From Branchinecta lynchi (Eukaryota; Arthropoda; Branchiopoda; Anostraca; Branchinectidae), in contig JAKZAP010000001.1 in assembly GCA_023053575.1 (NCBI GenBank), positions 30,460,533-30,524,532 of the forward strand: a stretch of DNA of 64,000 nt, given 5' to 3'. A model generated the notes under the pieces. That model saw only the letters and a list, made by a program, of their open reading frames with translations. It ran no database searches and had not been told where the DNA came from. A program made the position numbers and the translations under genes. Positions 1 through 12,209 of the stretch are shown here, in pieces (the stretch's first letter is position 1; every line of letters begins with the position of its first letter).

Positions 1-521
1 GACTTGCATGTATTAATATGGAATAGTACAGAATATTATGATTTGATGTGCCTCAAACTGGGCCAATCTTAAGCAGTAGTATCCAGTAGCATCCTGGCTT
101 GCTAATAGTTGCATGCAGTGGTAACAGTTAATACTGTATGCTAATAAAACTTGCACCTCCCATGTAAATAATTCTTGAAAAAAAAAATCGCAGTTCTTTT
201 TTTTATTCCGGCCCTTCTTGGCAAACGTCCACGTCAGACCAAGGGCGGCCAAAACATTGTTGATGAACATCGTGCCTGACTTTCCTGTATTATGTATCCC
301 AGTCAGCTTGGGCTGAAAGAGTACGTTTTTTTAAACAATCAGAGACAGTGTTTGTTGACGACATTAGTCAAATTTTTGACAGTGCAAAACGGATACGTCA
401 GCTGAACTGACGTATATTTCGGGCCTTCTTGGCAAGGGTCCTCTCCAGGCTCAAGCCGCTCAAACTGGAAAATGAACTTGTGGAAAAATCAAAAATTTCA
501 CAAGCTGGGTTTTTCCACTAG
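1..521. repeat. Gene-free flank with fragments of repeat family A
   Basis: No gene is recognisable here. Two pieces (about 205-240 and 360-490) belong to a dispersed family, called A here, whose hallmark is the core TTGGCAAGGGTCC followed by a reversed GGCCGAAATAT-type segment. Other copies lie near 1.4, 1.9, 14.6, 21.7, 31.1, 34.1 and 38.0 kb. Short open frames on the minus strand are translations of this repeat and are not called as genes. Confidence 0.5.
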
Positions 522-905
522 AGGCGTATTCTCGCCATTCCCCGAGGACTCCACTTGAGGAGTCCCCGCGTTTTTGTTTGTCCCAGGGACTGACTCCCCG
601 TATTCTCGCAAGTCCCCACGGGCGGGGAATGCTCCGATTATCATCGCCATCATCAAAAAGGACTCCCTTTCAGATTCGGAGGGGAACCAATTTTTGCTGG
701 TGTTGGTGCAATGTGAAATTAAATAAAAACAGTCAGAATAAGCAAAACCTAAAATGAAGTTGATCCAGACTAATTTCGTCAACTACATATTTTTCCCGTG
801 TTCTCGCTGTTTCTGTACGCGGAGTCCGTGTGGAGTGACTCCCTCTATTCTCGTCGTTCCCTTCGTTTCCCCTAGGAGTCCTCGGGGAACGGCGAGAATA
901 CGCCT
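522..905. mobile_element. Inverted-repeat element family B, copy 1 (384 bp)
   Basis: The element begins AGGCGTATTCTCGCC and ends with its reverse complement, ACGCCT. It is flanked by a 3-bp duplication TAG (519-521 and 906-908). The same terminus bounds copies at 26600, 54432 and 56917, each with its own 3-bp duplication. Inside are further inverted pieces with GAGGACTCC and its complement, so the single strand could fold extensively. No transposase is encoded, so it is non-autonomous. The superfamily is uncertain: 3-bp duplications fit PIF/Harbinger or CACTA-like elements, but the duplicated bases vary (TAG, ATA, TTA, AAT). Confidence 0.8.
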
Positions 906-941
906 TAGGTCATTTTCATGTCTCAGCAGCTCGATAGCCTG

Positions 942-1392
942 CACTGTCAGAAGTTTCATAACAAACAGAAGGATGCGGGGTTTCAACACACTGCGTAACA
1001 AACAACACTTGGGATGTTATCTGTTGTGTTGGGAAACGTTATACACGAAATGTTATGCACAAGAAGCATTCCCAAGAAGAGCCAAAAGAGCATCTACCGC
1101 TTTTTTTGTTTGTCCTCATGATGTCGGAAAATTCAGCTGATCCTTTTTGGCGATTTTTCTGCTCTTCCTGATGGCAACGCTTGTTATGCATAACATTTTA
1201 GCATAAATGTTATGCATAACATTTTAGCATTTTAGCATAAAATCATAGCAGCCCCAGTTGGCTATATTTTGAAATAAATAAATAAATAAAATAAATTTTC
1301 AAACACAACAGTCTACATCCGAAGTGTTGCCTGTTTTGCATTGTCTGTTGAAACCGCGCATCCTTCTGTTGTCTGTTATGAAACTTCTGACA
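942..1392. mobile_element. Inverted-repeat element family C, copy 1
   Basis: The left end CACTGTCAGAAGTTTCATAA is matched in reverse by TTATGAAACTTCTGACA on the right, followed inward on both sides by GGATGCGCGGTTTCAAC-like sequence. Similar copies lie at 34252-34587 and 57878-58208. The centre holds repeated TGTTATGCATAACA palindromes and a run of AAATA. No coding sequence is evident. Boundaries are set by the repeat arms; I could not identify a clean target duplication. Confidence 0.65.
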
Positions 1393-1510
1393 AGGTGAAG
1401 AGGACCCTTGCCAAGAAGGGCCGAAATGTAGCTCTAATAAAATTAAGCTGACGTATCCGTTTTTCACTGTCAAATATGATTCGCAGTCAGTTTGGGCTGA
1501 AGAAATATTT
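1386..1510. repeat. Family A dispersed repeat fragment
   Basis: It carries the family hallmark GAGGACCCTTGCCAAGAAGG, then a CTGACGTATCCGTTTTT-type segment and ends near a TTGGGCTGAAGAAATATTTG segment. The same order occurs at 31.2 kb and 38.0 kb. It directly abuts the family C element on its left, so one may be inserted into the other. Confidence 0.55.
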
Positions 1511-1526
1511 GACCTTAGTCAAGATA

Positions 1527-1770
1527 GCGCGTAATAGCTAGTGTGATTTCACGCGTAATAGTTAGTGTGCCTTCACGCGTAATAGTTAGTGTGCTTTTAC
1601 GCGTAATAGCTAGTGTACTTTCACGCGTAATAGTTGGTGAGCTTTCACGCGTAATAGTTAGTGTGCTTTCACGCGTCATAGTTAGTGTGCGTTCGCCCGT
1701 AATAGTTAGTGTACTTTCACGCGTAATAGTCAGTGTGCTTCCACGCGTAATCGTTAGTGCGCTTTCACGG
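1527..1770. repeat. 24-bp minisatellite, about 10 copies
   Basis: The unit is close to GCGTAATAGTTAGTGTGCTTTCAC with a 24-bp period (for example starts at 1529, 1553 and 1577). Because 24 is divisible by 3, one frame stays open through the array and translates as a simple 8-residue repeat. I treat that open frame as a product of the repeat. There are no unique spacers, so this is not a CRISPR array. Confidence 0.85.
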
Positions 1771-1867
1771 TAGATACACTGCGAGAATTAATGCACAGGA
1801 GCTGATCTATTCTTACTTTCAGGAAATTTGAACTACTAAACTGCACAGAATCATCCTATTTGACGCC

Positions 1868-1990
1868 TGACGGTGCAAAACTGATATGTCAGCTATCTTT
1901 TATTAGAGCTATATTTCGGCCCTTCTTTGCAAGGGTCCTCTTCAGGCTCAAGCCGCTCAAGCTGAAAATGAACTTGCGGAAAAACAGTTT
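1868..1990. repeat. Family A dispersed repeat fragment
   Basis: It contains CTGATATGTCAGCTATC, then TTCGGCCCTTCTTTGCAAGG and a GGCTCAAGCCGCTCAAGCTG segment shared with the copy near 400-480. It is in the reverse orientation to the copy at 1386-1510. No coding content. Confidence 0.5.
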
Positions 1991-2458
1991 AAGATTCTTC
2001 CTTAAATATCTGATTTGTGAACTTCTTCTCTGAAAATTGATTGGTTGGAAAATTGGTGCTGTGATTTTACGTCTACTGTTTTTGCTGTTCATCATCCCTC
2101 TACAGATATTTCGGTAAATCGACTGAGAGAGAAAAATGGGAACTTGACATGCAGTTTCTGGCTAGGCGACCCCCCCCCCCCCCCCCCCATGGGAAGCAGG
2201 CTTCAGTCCGTTCGAATACAGTTGTCTACAAAAAAAGCTTCAATTACCATCGAACATATTCCTCCTGGCCAGCATTTCCATTGTAAATTTCCAATGTCAG
2301 TCCAACCAAGCTTAGCCAGAGCTCATTCGAGAAGGGAATAGCTTCAAGCCCTCGTTCAAGTACTTCCACTGCCCTAAAAGAAAATTAAATAAAAAAGGTA
2401 ATAAAGCATGCATGATCCTTAGAATCGTATCCTCTAGACCATAGTTGCGCTTTTGCAG

Positions 2459-2850
2459 AAACCATGGTATCTGATACCACGGTCTAAAGTCGTTTTTGCA
2501 GTTATCGTGGTATCTGATACCACGGTCTAAAGTCGTTTTTGCAGTTATCGTGGTATCTGATACCAGGGTCAAAAGGCGCTTTGCAGTTATTGTGGCAATC
2601 TGGCCAGTTATCATGGCATCTGATATTCAGATACCGTGGTAACTGATCGAGGTATCTGAAAAAGTCATCTCTTTTTCATCAATTTTCGTCAAACTGGTGG
2701 AAAAAAAGTTTGGGACTTAGTGATGTGACTGAATATCAATTTTTCTCATGCAGAGCAACCGTATCAGATACCACGGTAACGGCAGAAACGACTAATTGCA
2801 GATCCAGTTACCGTGATAACAGACACCATGGTATCTGCAAAACGCAAGTC
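2459..2850. repeat. Diverged 43-bp tandem repeat with GTATCTGATACC palindrome
   Basis: The unit around GGTATCTGATACCACGGTC recurs at 2466 and 2509 and again in degraded form to about 2640. Isolated relatives lie at 2760-2850. The core GTATC-TGATAC is a near-perfect palindrome. An open frame on the minus strand through it is a consequence of the repeat. No function is proposed. Confidence 0.6.
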
Positions 2851-5152
2851 ATAAAACGTGCTGCTTGCTAGCGACAAGGCTGTGATCTTTCCCGTCACTG
2901 CCTACCATTCTGTTGAAGACATCCGTTGCTCCGACCATCACTGTCTCCTCGCTAAGAGAGTTTCACAGAGGGACAACCCGGAGTTAAACAACCCTGGATT
3001 ACACAAAAATAGACTTTACACTCAAAACGAGCATGAGTCACAACAACGAAACAAGTTTCGTCAGGCAAACCATGCTGACTAAACGCAACTTGAGTGATGT
3101 AAAAATTGGAAACTGTGCGGGGTACAAAGCCAAGCCCGAATTTACCCGAACCTGCAGACAGCAATGTTTTACTCCTTAGGAAAAGAATGCGTATGTTACA
3201 TTGAACGTGTACTACTCCCCCCTCCCTTCCCGTCTTCCGTGCGTTGGTCCGAGAAGAAAACTGGTAATCAGGTTTCTCCATATCCTGCTAACTCTTTCGT
3301 CTAGTTTTTACATAGTTTCATCCCATCATTTATTTATGATCATATATTGTAAGTGTATTAGTTAATTCGTTTCGTGTCTGTGTATTTTGTAAATAGTTTA
3401 TGCCTCTTCTAGCTTTAAGCTATTTGGGAAATAAACTTGAATGATTGATTTATGCAAGTAGCTTCGGCTTCTCCGGAGCGACTAATTTTCTAACGCAGGT
3501 CCAGCCGCTTTTTGGGCAACTAACAAATAGAACATTCTTGCTTCCGGCGCGCAAACATTTTTTGGGCGCGCCAATACTTTAGAGGCGTGCAAATATTTTG
3601 GGGCGCGCTAGCCGCTTGCGTGGACATGAGTGATCTGGGACACTTCCTTCGGCGCTACTATACTAGAATCAATCTAGTTAGCTGTTTTTGCTCTATCCAG
3701 TTCTATACCACACATTCGGGAATGTAGTATTATTCCACGCACACGATGATCAACTCGTCCACGCCCAAGCTACCATATCAGGTTTAAAGTTTAACTGAAG
3801 AGTTTATTTTTTTTTTATTTTTTTTTTTAACCAAAACATTGGAAATAAAATAAAGTAACTTGACTAATATCCTAACGCAGCAAAAAGAAAGTCCTGAGGA
3901 CCCAAAAGAAAGTACCCAACCCAAAATGGATTTCAACACAAGCCTGCATTTCCATGTGTTACGGGCGCTAAGCTCGGAAAATCGGAAGAACCAACACCTC
4001 TAAAGGGAGTAGGAGAGTGATTATAAGATATGTCTTTTGTTACATGTCTTATTTTTCGGCAATGGCTTACCTTTGTGGTTGCTGAATATTACAAGCATAC
4101 CGGGACAAGGACACAGAGGTACCACAAATCCAAAAGAATAGGTTTATTCGAGGAAATTGATTATCTGGGGATAGCGGACTAACCAAGTAACGCATTTTAA
4201 TTGGGTTTTCCGTCCCATTTAAGTAAGTGAAGTGTAACTAGACTGTCGAATCTCAGCCCTGTTTGGTTAAACTTCAACAAAGCTGGTAACCCCCAGTTAA
4301 CAAGGGTTGATAAAGTAAAAGAATGGCGTGGCCCTTTAATGAAAGGACCTTCCATGGAATACTAATTCCTGTACGATCCTATTCTGTTCTGAACGAATGA
4401 ATATGTTTATTACCCATCTTTACATAAAATGTCACTGATGGAGTATAAAAAAAAAAAGAAATAAAGAAAGTGGAACAATGAACAACACGCAAGATACAAT
4501 TTTAAATTGACAATACATAATTCAAAAAAGAGAGAAAAATACACTATACACTATTTCTGTAACTATAGTTAAATTGCTGGATAGAGGCTGTTTAGAGGGT
4601 CGAGGGATTCCAGAAATCGAGCGCGACGCTCTAATACAGCCTCAATCAGATCTTTAATCCCATGATTTCGTGTTACTCGTCGATTACGAGACAACAGCGG
4701 CAGCGCGAGCAGGAATTTAGCATATTTGTAAAAAGTCCTTCTAATAGTTCTGACATTAGATGTGTTGAAAAGTTTCCAGAAAGGTGCTAGTGAAAGTGCA
4801 TGCGGTAATGCATTTGTAACGCACTTTCAACGCAGCAAGCATACCATATGCTCGCATAACTAGGCTAATTGCGTGAGGACATGCAGGAAAGGAACCAGAC
4901 ACGGACCGCCATGAGGAAATGTTTGCCGAGATCTCTAACCTGGAGGAGCCAAGGACATCTATACTATACTAGGCTACAACCTACCTTTGGTCGTTGCCAC
5001 TCTTTCTCTCCAAATCGCTGTATCTCTTCCAATAGGCAAAGCAATATGGGTATAGTGGTAGAAATGCATTGTAAACTCCGCGGATTATGTTGATGTCCCT
5101 CTGGGAAAAAAAATAATATTCAGTTAGTTGCGAACCTTCCTAGTTCGAGAAT
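2851..5152. other. No gene recognised
   Basis: This AT-rich stretch has scattered short open frames without recognisable domains. Between about 3380 and 3450 there is a segment ending in AATAAACTTGAATGATTGATT, which looks like the 3' tail of a retroposed LINE; a related tail lies near 35.1 kb. Two A/T homopolymer tracts occur near 3810 and 4450. I see nothing else that can be supported. Confidence 0.4.
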
Positions 5153-5160
5153 CTACAAAC

Positions 5161-5695
5161 CAGAGATGGCGAATCCGCTCATGAAAAGATTGGAATCCGA
5201 GTCCGAATCCACCATTTCATGCTATGGATTCGAATCCAGAATCCGAATCCGGACTCGAAAAAAAATTGAATCATGTACACTGGTTATGGCTTAAAAATCA
5301 GAGGTGACAAAAAGCACTGATATGTATGTATGTATGTATATTCTTTATAGCCCGTTACATTCAAACTGAACAAGAATGGAGTAAATGGAAGAAAAAGAAA
5401 TAAAGAACGAAGAGAGAAAAGACAAATCTAAGATACCATAATCAGATAACGTGACAGATTACTCAGGAAGGTTGGTGGTGGAGACCAAAAGGTTGGATTG
5501 CCTAAGTATACTGTGTACAAACCGGGAAAACGGAAACTGGAAGAATGAAGTCTAGGAATTTGAGTAGATTCGTAAGATTGGGGGTTTGGAATCCGAATCC
5601 GAATCCAGACAAACAGAAGATTCGAATCCGGATTTGAATCCGACCAAAAGGACGAATCCTTGATTCGAATCCGGATTCGGATTCGCCCATCTCTG
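5161..5695. mobile_element. hAT-type non-autonomous element (535 bp)
   Basis: The ends are CAGAGATGGCGAATCCG and its counterpart CGGATTCGCCCATCTCTG. The flanking 8-mers are CTACAAAC (5153-5160) and GTACAAAC (5696-5703), matching at 7 of 8 positions. An 8-bp duplication and CAGAGATGG-like ends are typical of hAT elements. The subterminal regions on both sides are built from the hexamer GAATCC and its complement, which gives spurious open frames on the minus strand. No transposase is present. Confidence 0.75.
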
Positions 5696-5703
5696 GTACA
5701 AAC

Positions 5704-6614
5704 AGCAAGCTGGTAGATCGCGAATATGCAATGAGAAAGCGCCCTGACGAATAAAGTAACCAATTTGGCGTCGTGGCCAATAGAAAACTCGAAAAATCAA
5801 AGAAGAATAGCTAGGATACTATTCGCTACCGATTTCTCAGACGTTCTCTTCGCACTTACCTGGCCTTAAGTCTACAGGTTCCGACAGATGTCTACATGTC
5901 GCATCGCACAGAGTTGTGCACCCTTTGGTGGAGGTTGCGGTATGCGATTCTTTAAGTTAGTAGCGAAGTCCAATTCATTTATGGTGTTTATCTCAACATT
6001 TAGGGGTACAAGCGGGGAACATGAAGTGACTGAATTAATATTCCTTCCGCCCATGTTGACTGCGAGCCATGTTTCGTGTGCCCAAGACACCTATTCCTCT
6101 ATACATATTTTATCTAGATATTCCTATATTAATTCACTTAAGCCCTTCGTAGACAAATATTCCTTGAGCCCAAATATATATAGTGAACATAGAATATATA
6201 GTATTCCACTAATTCCACCAGTAATCCACTCCTTGTGATTCTCTCGGGCCCAAACATGAGCCCAGACTTTGAAATGAGCCTCAAACATGAGCCCAGACTT
6301 TGAAACATGTATTCAAATATATATAGTGAATATATAGTATTCCACCGATGATCCACTCCTTGTGATTCTCTCGGGCCCAAACATGCGGCTATCCTTACCT
6401 GTGTGGATGGCATGGAACCGTGAGCTGTATTCAGCATTTGATGTTGGGTAGCTTATAGTTTTATATTTTTGCCCACACCCATTGTTAGTTGTTAATATTT
6501 ATTGTTAGTTGTTTAGTATGGCCCAAGCTGGCCGTTTTATTAGATTAAATAAATATAATTCACTAAAGCATAACTAAAATAAACTCGTCTAGTTCAAGAC
6601 ACAACTATAATTAC
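5704..6614. other. No gene recognised; short duplicated segment
   Basis: A segment containing CCACTCCTTGTGATTCTCTC and GGGCCCAAACATG occurs twice about 124 bp apart (near 6229 and 6353), flanked by ATATATAGTGAATATAG-type sequence. The rest shows no domain. The right end is intron sequence next to the exon that ends at 6615 on the minus strand. Confidence 0.4.
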
Positions 6615-7077
6615 CATGGTCTCAACATGCTCAAGGAGGTGACCCCATCCAGTGAAATCATATGGGTTCTCTTTCACAAAGCTCCAATACTGTTCCAAGG
6701 TCCGCCTTCTCTCCATTGCTTTCGCAACTTGTTCCTCTAGAGTTTCTTCCTTTTTTCCACCAGCTTCTCCTCCTTCAGCTTGTGCATCTCCTACTTTTTC
6801 ACCTTCTTCTTTATCATTATTTTCCTCCACTGGTAAGGGAACTGCTTCTTCAGAGCTAAACCACGAGTCTGGTAGTTTTGCTTGATTGAAAGGATCGAAC
6901 TGAACCGAGCGACTTTTCGCTGCTGACGTCAACGACATATAGTTGAAGGTGGATTGCTTGGGATCCCCAAAGTTTAAGGGGTGAATATCTCCAGTTACGG
7001 CAGCAGTTTTGTCCAAAATATTGGCCAGATAGGCAGAGTTGATTTCTCCAGCCTTGAAGATCTTGAAGGCGAAGTTT
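6615..7077 (-). CDS. Exon of a HAT-repeat (PRPF39-like) protein, tentative
   Basis: On the minus strand an acceptor (polypyrimidine tract ending CCAG, just above 7077) opens a 463-bp exon: one base, then 154 codons, ending at a GTAATT donor below 6615. The encoded segment contains LNFGDPKQSTFNYMSLTSAA, an acidic Glu/Gly/Lys-rich stretch and, at its end, LEQYWSFVKENPYDFTGW. That last motif resembles the first HAT unit of PRPF39-type U1 snRNP splicing factors (E-x-YW-x-x-V-x-x-NP-x-DFTGW). The 1-base start phase matches the 2-base end phase of the exon at 13438-13109, so the two can be spliced directly. I do not recognise the rest, and no later exons were found downstream in the window. A different HAT-repeat protein is possible. 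Confidence 0.5.
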
Positions 7078-7119
7078 CTGGAAAAAAAGGAAAAGCCCGC
7101 CTTGAATCAAGTTGACCTG

Positions 7120-7277
7120 CACTGTAAAAATTTTATCCAAAGAAGGATGCAGTATTTGCTACTGGGATTAACCTTATCTCTATTGGGATAAAATCAATCC
7201 GAATTAGGTATAATCTTATCTCAATAAAGACAAGATTAATCCCAGTAGCAAATACTGCAAGATTTTTTTTTACAGTG
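7120..7277. mobile_element. Short palindromic MITE (158 bp)
   Basis: The left arm starts CACTGTAAAAAT and continues into GCAGTATTTGCTACTGGGAT. The right arm is the reverse complement and ends TTACAGTG. The two arms pair over most of their length, so the element is an almost complete hairpin. It sits about 40 bp upstream of the 3' splice site of the exon starting at 7077. No coding capacity. A TG dinucleotide flanks both ends but is too short to call a target duplication with confidence. Confidence 0.7.
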
Positions 7278-8414
7278 TGCTAACTTAAATCTGTCAATTT
7301 TCCCAGATTCCCAGCTTCTTTCTAAAGGTGAAGAATTGTGCCAGAATGACGAACCAATGTTTGCGCGTATGGTAATTTTAACATCCTACTTTAGTACAAT
7401 GGAGGAGTGATGGCTTAGAACTTCGCATACAGCCATTTTCATCCACTTTCAGTGATGAAGCTTAGCTACTCTACTGGTGTGTCAAAATGGTTCCTTAAGG
7501 TGTCCTCATCTAACTAAAAACCTTGTCTAAACTCAAATAACCATCAAGAGTTCGAACTCTAATCGTCTATGTTTTTTTTTTTTTTTTTTTTTTTTTTTTG
7601 AATATTTTATCTGATTTTCTTATTTGAGTTTCTCATCTAATTTTTTTTCTGACTTCTTTCATGTGTAAATTAGTCATTAAGATGGATCTGATTTTGGAAT
7701 TTGATCTAGTGGTGTATTTGGATTTTGTTTCTTAGTTTATATTTAGTATCATCAATTTTAGTTGAAAATAATTTTCATTTATTCATTCTTCCTATGGAAC
7801 AGTTTTCAGGCTCTGATATAGTTGACTTTTTATGTTTGTTTTTCTGTTCTGACTTTTTTTTTCTTTTTGCTGTTTGAGGCACAGCTACTCAAGGATAAAA
7901 TGACAACTATCAACACTGAGACACAGAAAGGGCTACAGTACCAGATTTGGCTACGGAACTGTTACATACGTGCTATTTCTTCTATTTTTGGATGGACCTT
8001 CATATTTTTCATAGATTTTCCCCTCTGTGTTCCTCTGTAACTCTTGTTTCTGTTTCTTCCATGACTGACGAGAGATTAGTGCAAATATACTTACTTACAC
8101 GATGTTGGAATTTGTTGGAAAATGATTCAAAAATTGATTATTTTCATAAAAATCACGGGTTAGAATAAGTTATTAAGTTTACGACAACAAAGGGCAATCC
8201 TAATCTTGATGTGATCTGCAAAATTTTTCTGAATATTATGATGAACCACAAGATCTTCCCCCACCTGGTGGAAGTTACCATTACATGTTGAAGTTGTCCC
8301 CTCTCCCGTCGTACACATTAAAGTTGTAACTGAAAATGTGACTTATCGACCTCCTCAGACAGAGGTCTTCTTGGTTTTGGTTATTCGATTTCTTCGGAGT
8401 CTTGGACTGAATCA
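7278..8414. other. Intronic or intergenic sequence without genes
   Basis: A run of T at about 7570-7598 and a T-rich tract near 7855 are the only striking features. Small open frames near 7.8-8.2 kb have no recognisable domain. Confidence 0.4.
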
Positions 8415-9179
8415 TTGAACGCCATTTCGAGTGATGAAAAAGCAAGTATCCTGCAGGAAAGCCTCCGACAAAAATATGAAGAATTTTTTCAAAAAATAGC
8501 TGCAACACTGCAGCATTCCGTCCCACAAGAAATCAAGGAAGTAATCCCTTACAAGATACAACTTCTAAAGGAAGGTGACAGAGAACATGGTAATAAACTC
8601 AGAAACTAAATTCGAAAGATGACTAGAAAGGCTGCCGCCGATTATTATAATGAACAAGTGCGCAAGATCTCAGACGTGGAGTATAAAAGTAAAAATGTTT
8701 TATCATAATTTTATATACAGAAAGCTTTAGAACTAATACATTTATCATCCCCAATAACCAAACAAGTATTGAAAAAACCTAATAATAAAAAGCTTAAATG
8801 TAAAAAAACCGCCAGTATAAATCCAAAGAAATGTTGAAGATTTTGCACGAATAGCATTAGTTCGAACACTTAATCAGGTGTAGATATTCTTTGCACTGAA
8901 TGGTCTGCCAGCCAGTCCCATCCTTTACACCTCTTTTCCATTAGCAAGGTAATAACAAGTGCAATAAAACAAATCGTAGCATCCTAATGCCCCCTTTGCC
9001 ACGATTCATTAAGAAGGGCATATCATCGATCATATGAGAAAACAGTCAAGTTTCCAACTGTTCATTAGAGATGAAAGTTCGTCGCGTCGTCTTATTTGTT
9101 GCTGTACACCAAATCCTCATCCATAGATATATCTCCCCAAATATACAAGAGTTGGACTTGAGACCTGTCATAGACGAAC

Positions 9180-9840
9180 TTAACTCATGGGAAACCTGGG
9201 CCCAGCTGCCCATGAACACGAAGGGGGGGGGGGGTCCTTTTTTTTCTCAAGTATACCAGTTTAGACTTTGATTCCAGTCACGGGTCAACAAAATTTGCAT
9301 GGGCAATTTGGGCCCAGTTGCCCATAAACGAGGAGGGTGGGGGTGGTTCAACTTTCCCAACCCCTATAAACCAAAAGCACAAAGGAATGTCATTGCCTTA
9401 ACTGCAGTTAATGTAAAGTTAAAAACATTTAAAAATGGACAATATTGACCCAATTGAAGTGGGGGTGGGGGAGAGGGACCCGCAAAAAACCGAATGCTCG
9501 CAATCCTATGAAGTTTCAACTTGATACCTGTTGATTCGTGTCACGGGTAACGAACTTTACTCCTGGGCAATCTGGTCCAAGTTGCCCATGAACAGGGTGG
9601 GTGGGGGAGGTGCAACTTTAAAAGCAATTTCCTAGCCCTAGGATCTACACGTCCAAGAAACTTCATCGCCCTATGTCCAGTTCTGATCAAGTTATGAACA
9701 TTATTCACTGGGCAATCTGGACCCATTTGCCCCTGAACCGGGTTGGGATGGGGGATGGGACCCCCAAAAGGCACAACTAGACCCCAATACCCACAAGTGT
9801 ACCAAGTTTGAAGTTGATACTTACACTGGTTCACGAGTTA
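9180..9840. repeat. Diverged repeats with GGCCCAGTTGCCCAT core
   Basis: The core GGGCAANNTGGNCCCAGTTGCCCATGAAC recurs at about 9190, 9300, 9560 and 9710, each time followed by a G-rich tract (GGGGGTGG) and, further on, AAGTTTGAAGTTGATAC-like sequence. It interrupts the old LINE copy. The layout resembles the family D arrays elsewhere (same CAAGTTT motif and G/C-tract arrangement) but the sequence has diverged. Confidence 0.5.
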
Positions 9841-10369
9841 TGAGCTCCACAAAATACGGTGAAAACCGAAAACCGGAAACCGAAAGCCGAAAGCTGCTAC
9901 AGCGCTCGCAATAGTGGATTGTTCCAAGGAACACTCCACTAAAAAATTCATGTTTTTTTAATCAAATAGTAATAAATGGCACAAAGAAATTAAGCGAATC
10001 TGTGGAAAAACACCTTCTGTTGTTGATTTTATTGATGCTGATGATGTAACCGTCGTAAATCAGTTGAATTGCCCCCATGCCAGAATTGTCCAATCATTAC
10101 CTCCGCTGGACGGACAGCGGAAAAGCAGCAGAATTTTTTGACAGAAGAAAGTAAAGTTAAGCTTATTAGCAAGGATCAAGTTTGTTCTAAGTTGAAAAAG
10201 CTGAAAAGAACAAGCATAACACCTATTAATATCCCTATTCAATTAATTAAAGCGTTTTGCTATAAAATTACAAAACCTTCGACAAATATATTTAATAGTA
10301 TTTCTAGTAGTTTAGAACACCAACAAGTTTGGAAAACAGTGTACATCACACGGTGTGATCCCAATAGGT

Positions 10370-10830
10370 TAGCGGTACAAATCTATTCGGTATGATGATC
10401 GGGATTCGGCACAATAGCCAGTATTCGGTAAATATCACGAATTCTGTGAGAGAATTTACTAAAATTAGTTGGCAATTTTTTTATTCCAGAACTATTCGGT
10501 GTATTTTTCGAGATTCGGTAGTTACCCAGAATCCCGAATAAGCCATCGGCCCAAAATTGTTCGGTATCATGATTGGGATTCGGTAATTCATTCGATATAA
10601 TTTCAGGACTCGGTAGTTACCACGAATCCCGACTTTAGTTCCAGTTTCGGCGAAATTATATCGAATGCGAATATTATTCGGTAGTCTTTCGACAACAAAA
10701 CAAATCGGTATAATAACCGGGATAAGGTTGCTATACAGAATACCAAACACGCTATCGGTCTAAACTTATTCGGTATAACTAGGATTCAGTAATTTACTCG
10801 GTATAGTTGCCAGGATTTGTGCGTTACCAC
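10370..10830. repeat. Degenerate ATTCGGTA-rich repeat
   Basis: Variants of TTCGGTAT and GGGATTCGGTA recur every 20-50 bp on both strands, interleaved with TACCGAAT-type complements, without a fixed period. Extra motifs occur near 11195 and 11375. The segment interrupts the old LINE copy. No coding content is supported. Confidence 0.5.
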
Positions 10831-12209
10831 GAACATGGAAACTCGGAAGAGGTCGAGTGAAGCACTGGTAGCAGACAAAAGGACTGATCTATGATTTCAT
10901 CGATAGTCCTTACTTTTCAAAAGAAGATCTAATAATAAATGTTCCGAAAATTCCGTCTGCGGCGGAACTGTGGTTTTAAGCCAATTCTATGATTGGGACT
11001 TCGAAACATTAAAAGCTAGAATTTGGATGGAAATAGTTAAACTTTGCAGGAACAATCTAACTTTTTTTTATATCTGGCCTGCGGCGCTCGCTTTATGTGA
11101 TCATCGGTAGTATTAACTAGACCGCAGTAGCTGCTGCTGCCGGAACGTCGCTCCATTCGGTTTCTGGAACTTCTTAGAGTCTCGGTATTGAATCCACGGT
11201 ATATGATAGAATTTTGTAAGTGAAGCAGTTAAATTTTATCCTATAGAAAAAAAATGTATTTCGAAAATTTTCGCCTGTGGCACTCTATCGTTTTCCATGC
11301 TGCCATTTAATGTTTACTCTTCCCACGTAATCCTTTCTGTTCCATAATTTAAAGCGCAAATTCTAAGTTTCCAGGATTCGGTAAAATTTTCGGTAAAATT
11401 TTGGCTCTACAACCCCCAACGAAAATGCACTTGCGACGCCTCTGATCACCAGCTGATCACACCAATATCAAAGAAAGATTCTCGGTTGGATTTTTGATGG
11501 TGATTCACATTATCTAACCAGTCTTTTCCATTTTATTTTTAAACATGTTGATGAGCCTGGTAAAAGGTTGAATTCGATAGCAATTGATTTTGAAAAAGCT
11601 TTTGATCTTATTGACTACAAAAATTCTAATTTCTAAGCTCTACCATGTTTTTAACGTTAATACCAGAGTAATAAAAGTAATTCAAAATTTTTAACAGATA
11701 GGCCCTAAATTTTAAAGTATCGGAATATTTACTTTGAACCAGAAGCGGTACTTTGTGGCGTGCCAGGCTTGCCCCAGGGTGCCCCCGATTTAACATTTAG
11801 TTATGATTAATGATAAAGCGGATGATTTTGAAAATCACTGGAAGCATGTAGATGATCTTATAATTATCGAAGTTTCTTGTAGAGAAGACTTGAGTCAAGT
11901 TCAAGATATCGTGAGTAAAGTATAAATGCAAGCTTTGAAATCTTTGAAATCTAAATCGCATATTATGACAATTTCTTTTTTTAAATCTTTCAACACTAAT
12001 TTTCAACTGAATTTCAGATTCCTCGAGAGTAGAAAAAAAATTAAGCTCCTAGGGATAATCCTAACTCAAGGTTTAAAATGGGAAGAACAGTCAACTATCA
12101 CGATAAAGCGAGGGAATACCGGACTACAGATGCTTAAGCTCATGTCCAGGCATGGGGCACCCACTAAAAACTTGCTCCAGATTTACATCAATCCAAAAAT
12201 GTAGAGCCA

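Noticed and set aside
754..1140. 128-codon open frame on the plus strand
   Set aside because: It spans the boundary of two unrelated inverted-repeat elements and has no domain.
1527..1770. CRISPR-like array of 24-bp repeats
   Set aside because: Repeats are directly adjacent, with no unique spacers and no cas genes, in a eukaryotic context; it is a minisatellite.
1543..1773. 76-codon open frame with an 8-residue repeat
   Set aside because: It exists only because the minisatellite period is a multiple of three and lacks stops.
5428..5800. Several overlapping minus-strand open frames of 82-111 codons
   Set aside because: They are translations of the GAATCC hexamer array of the hAT-type element and its flank.
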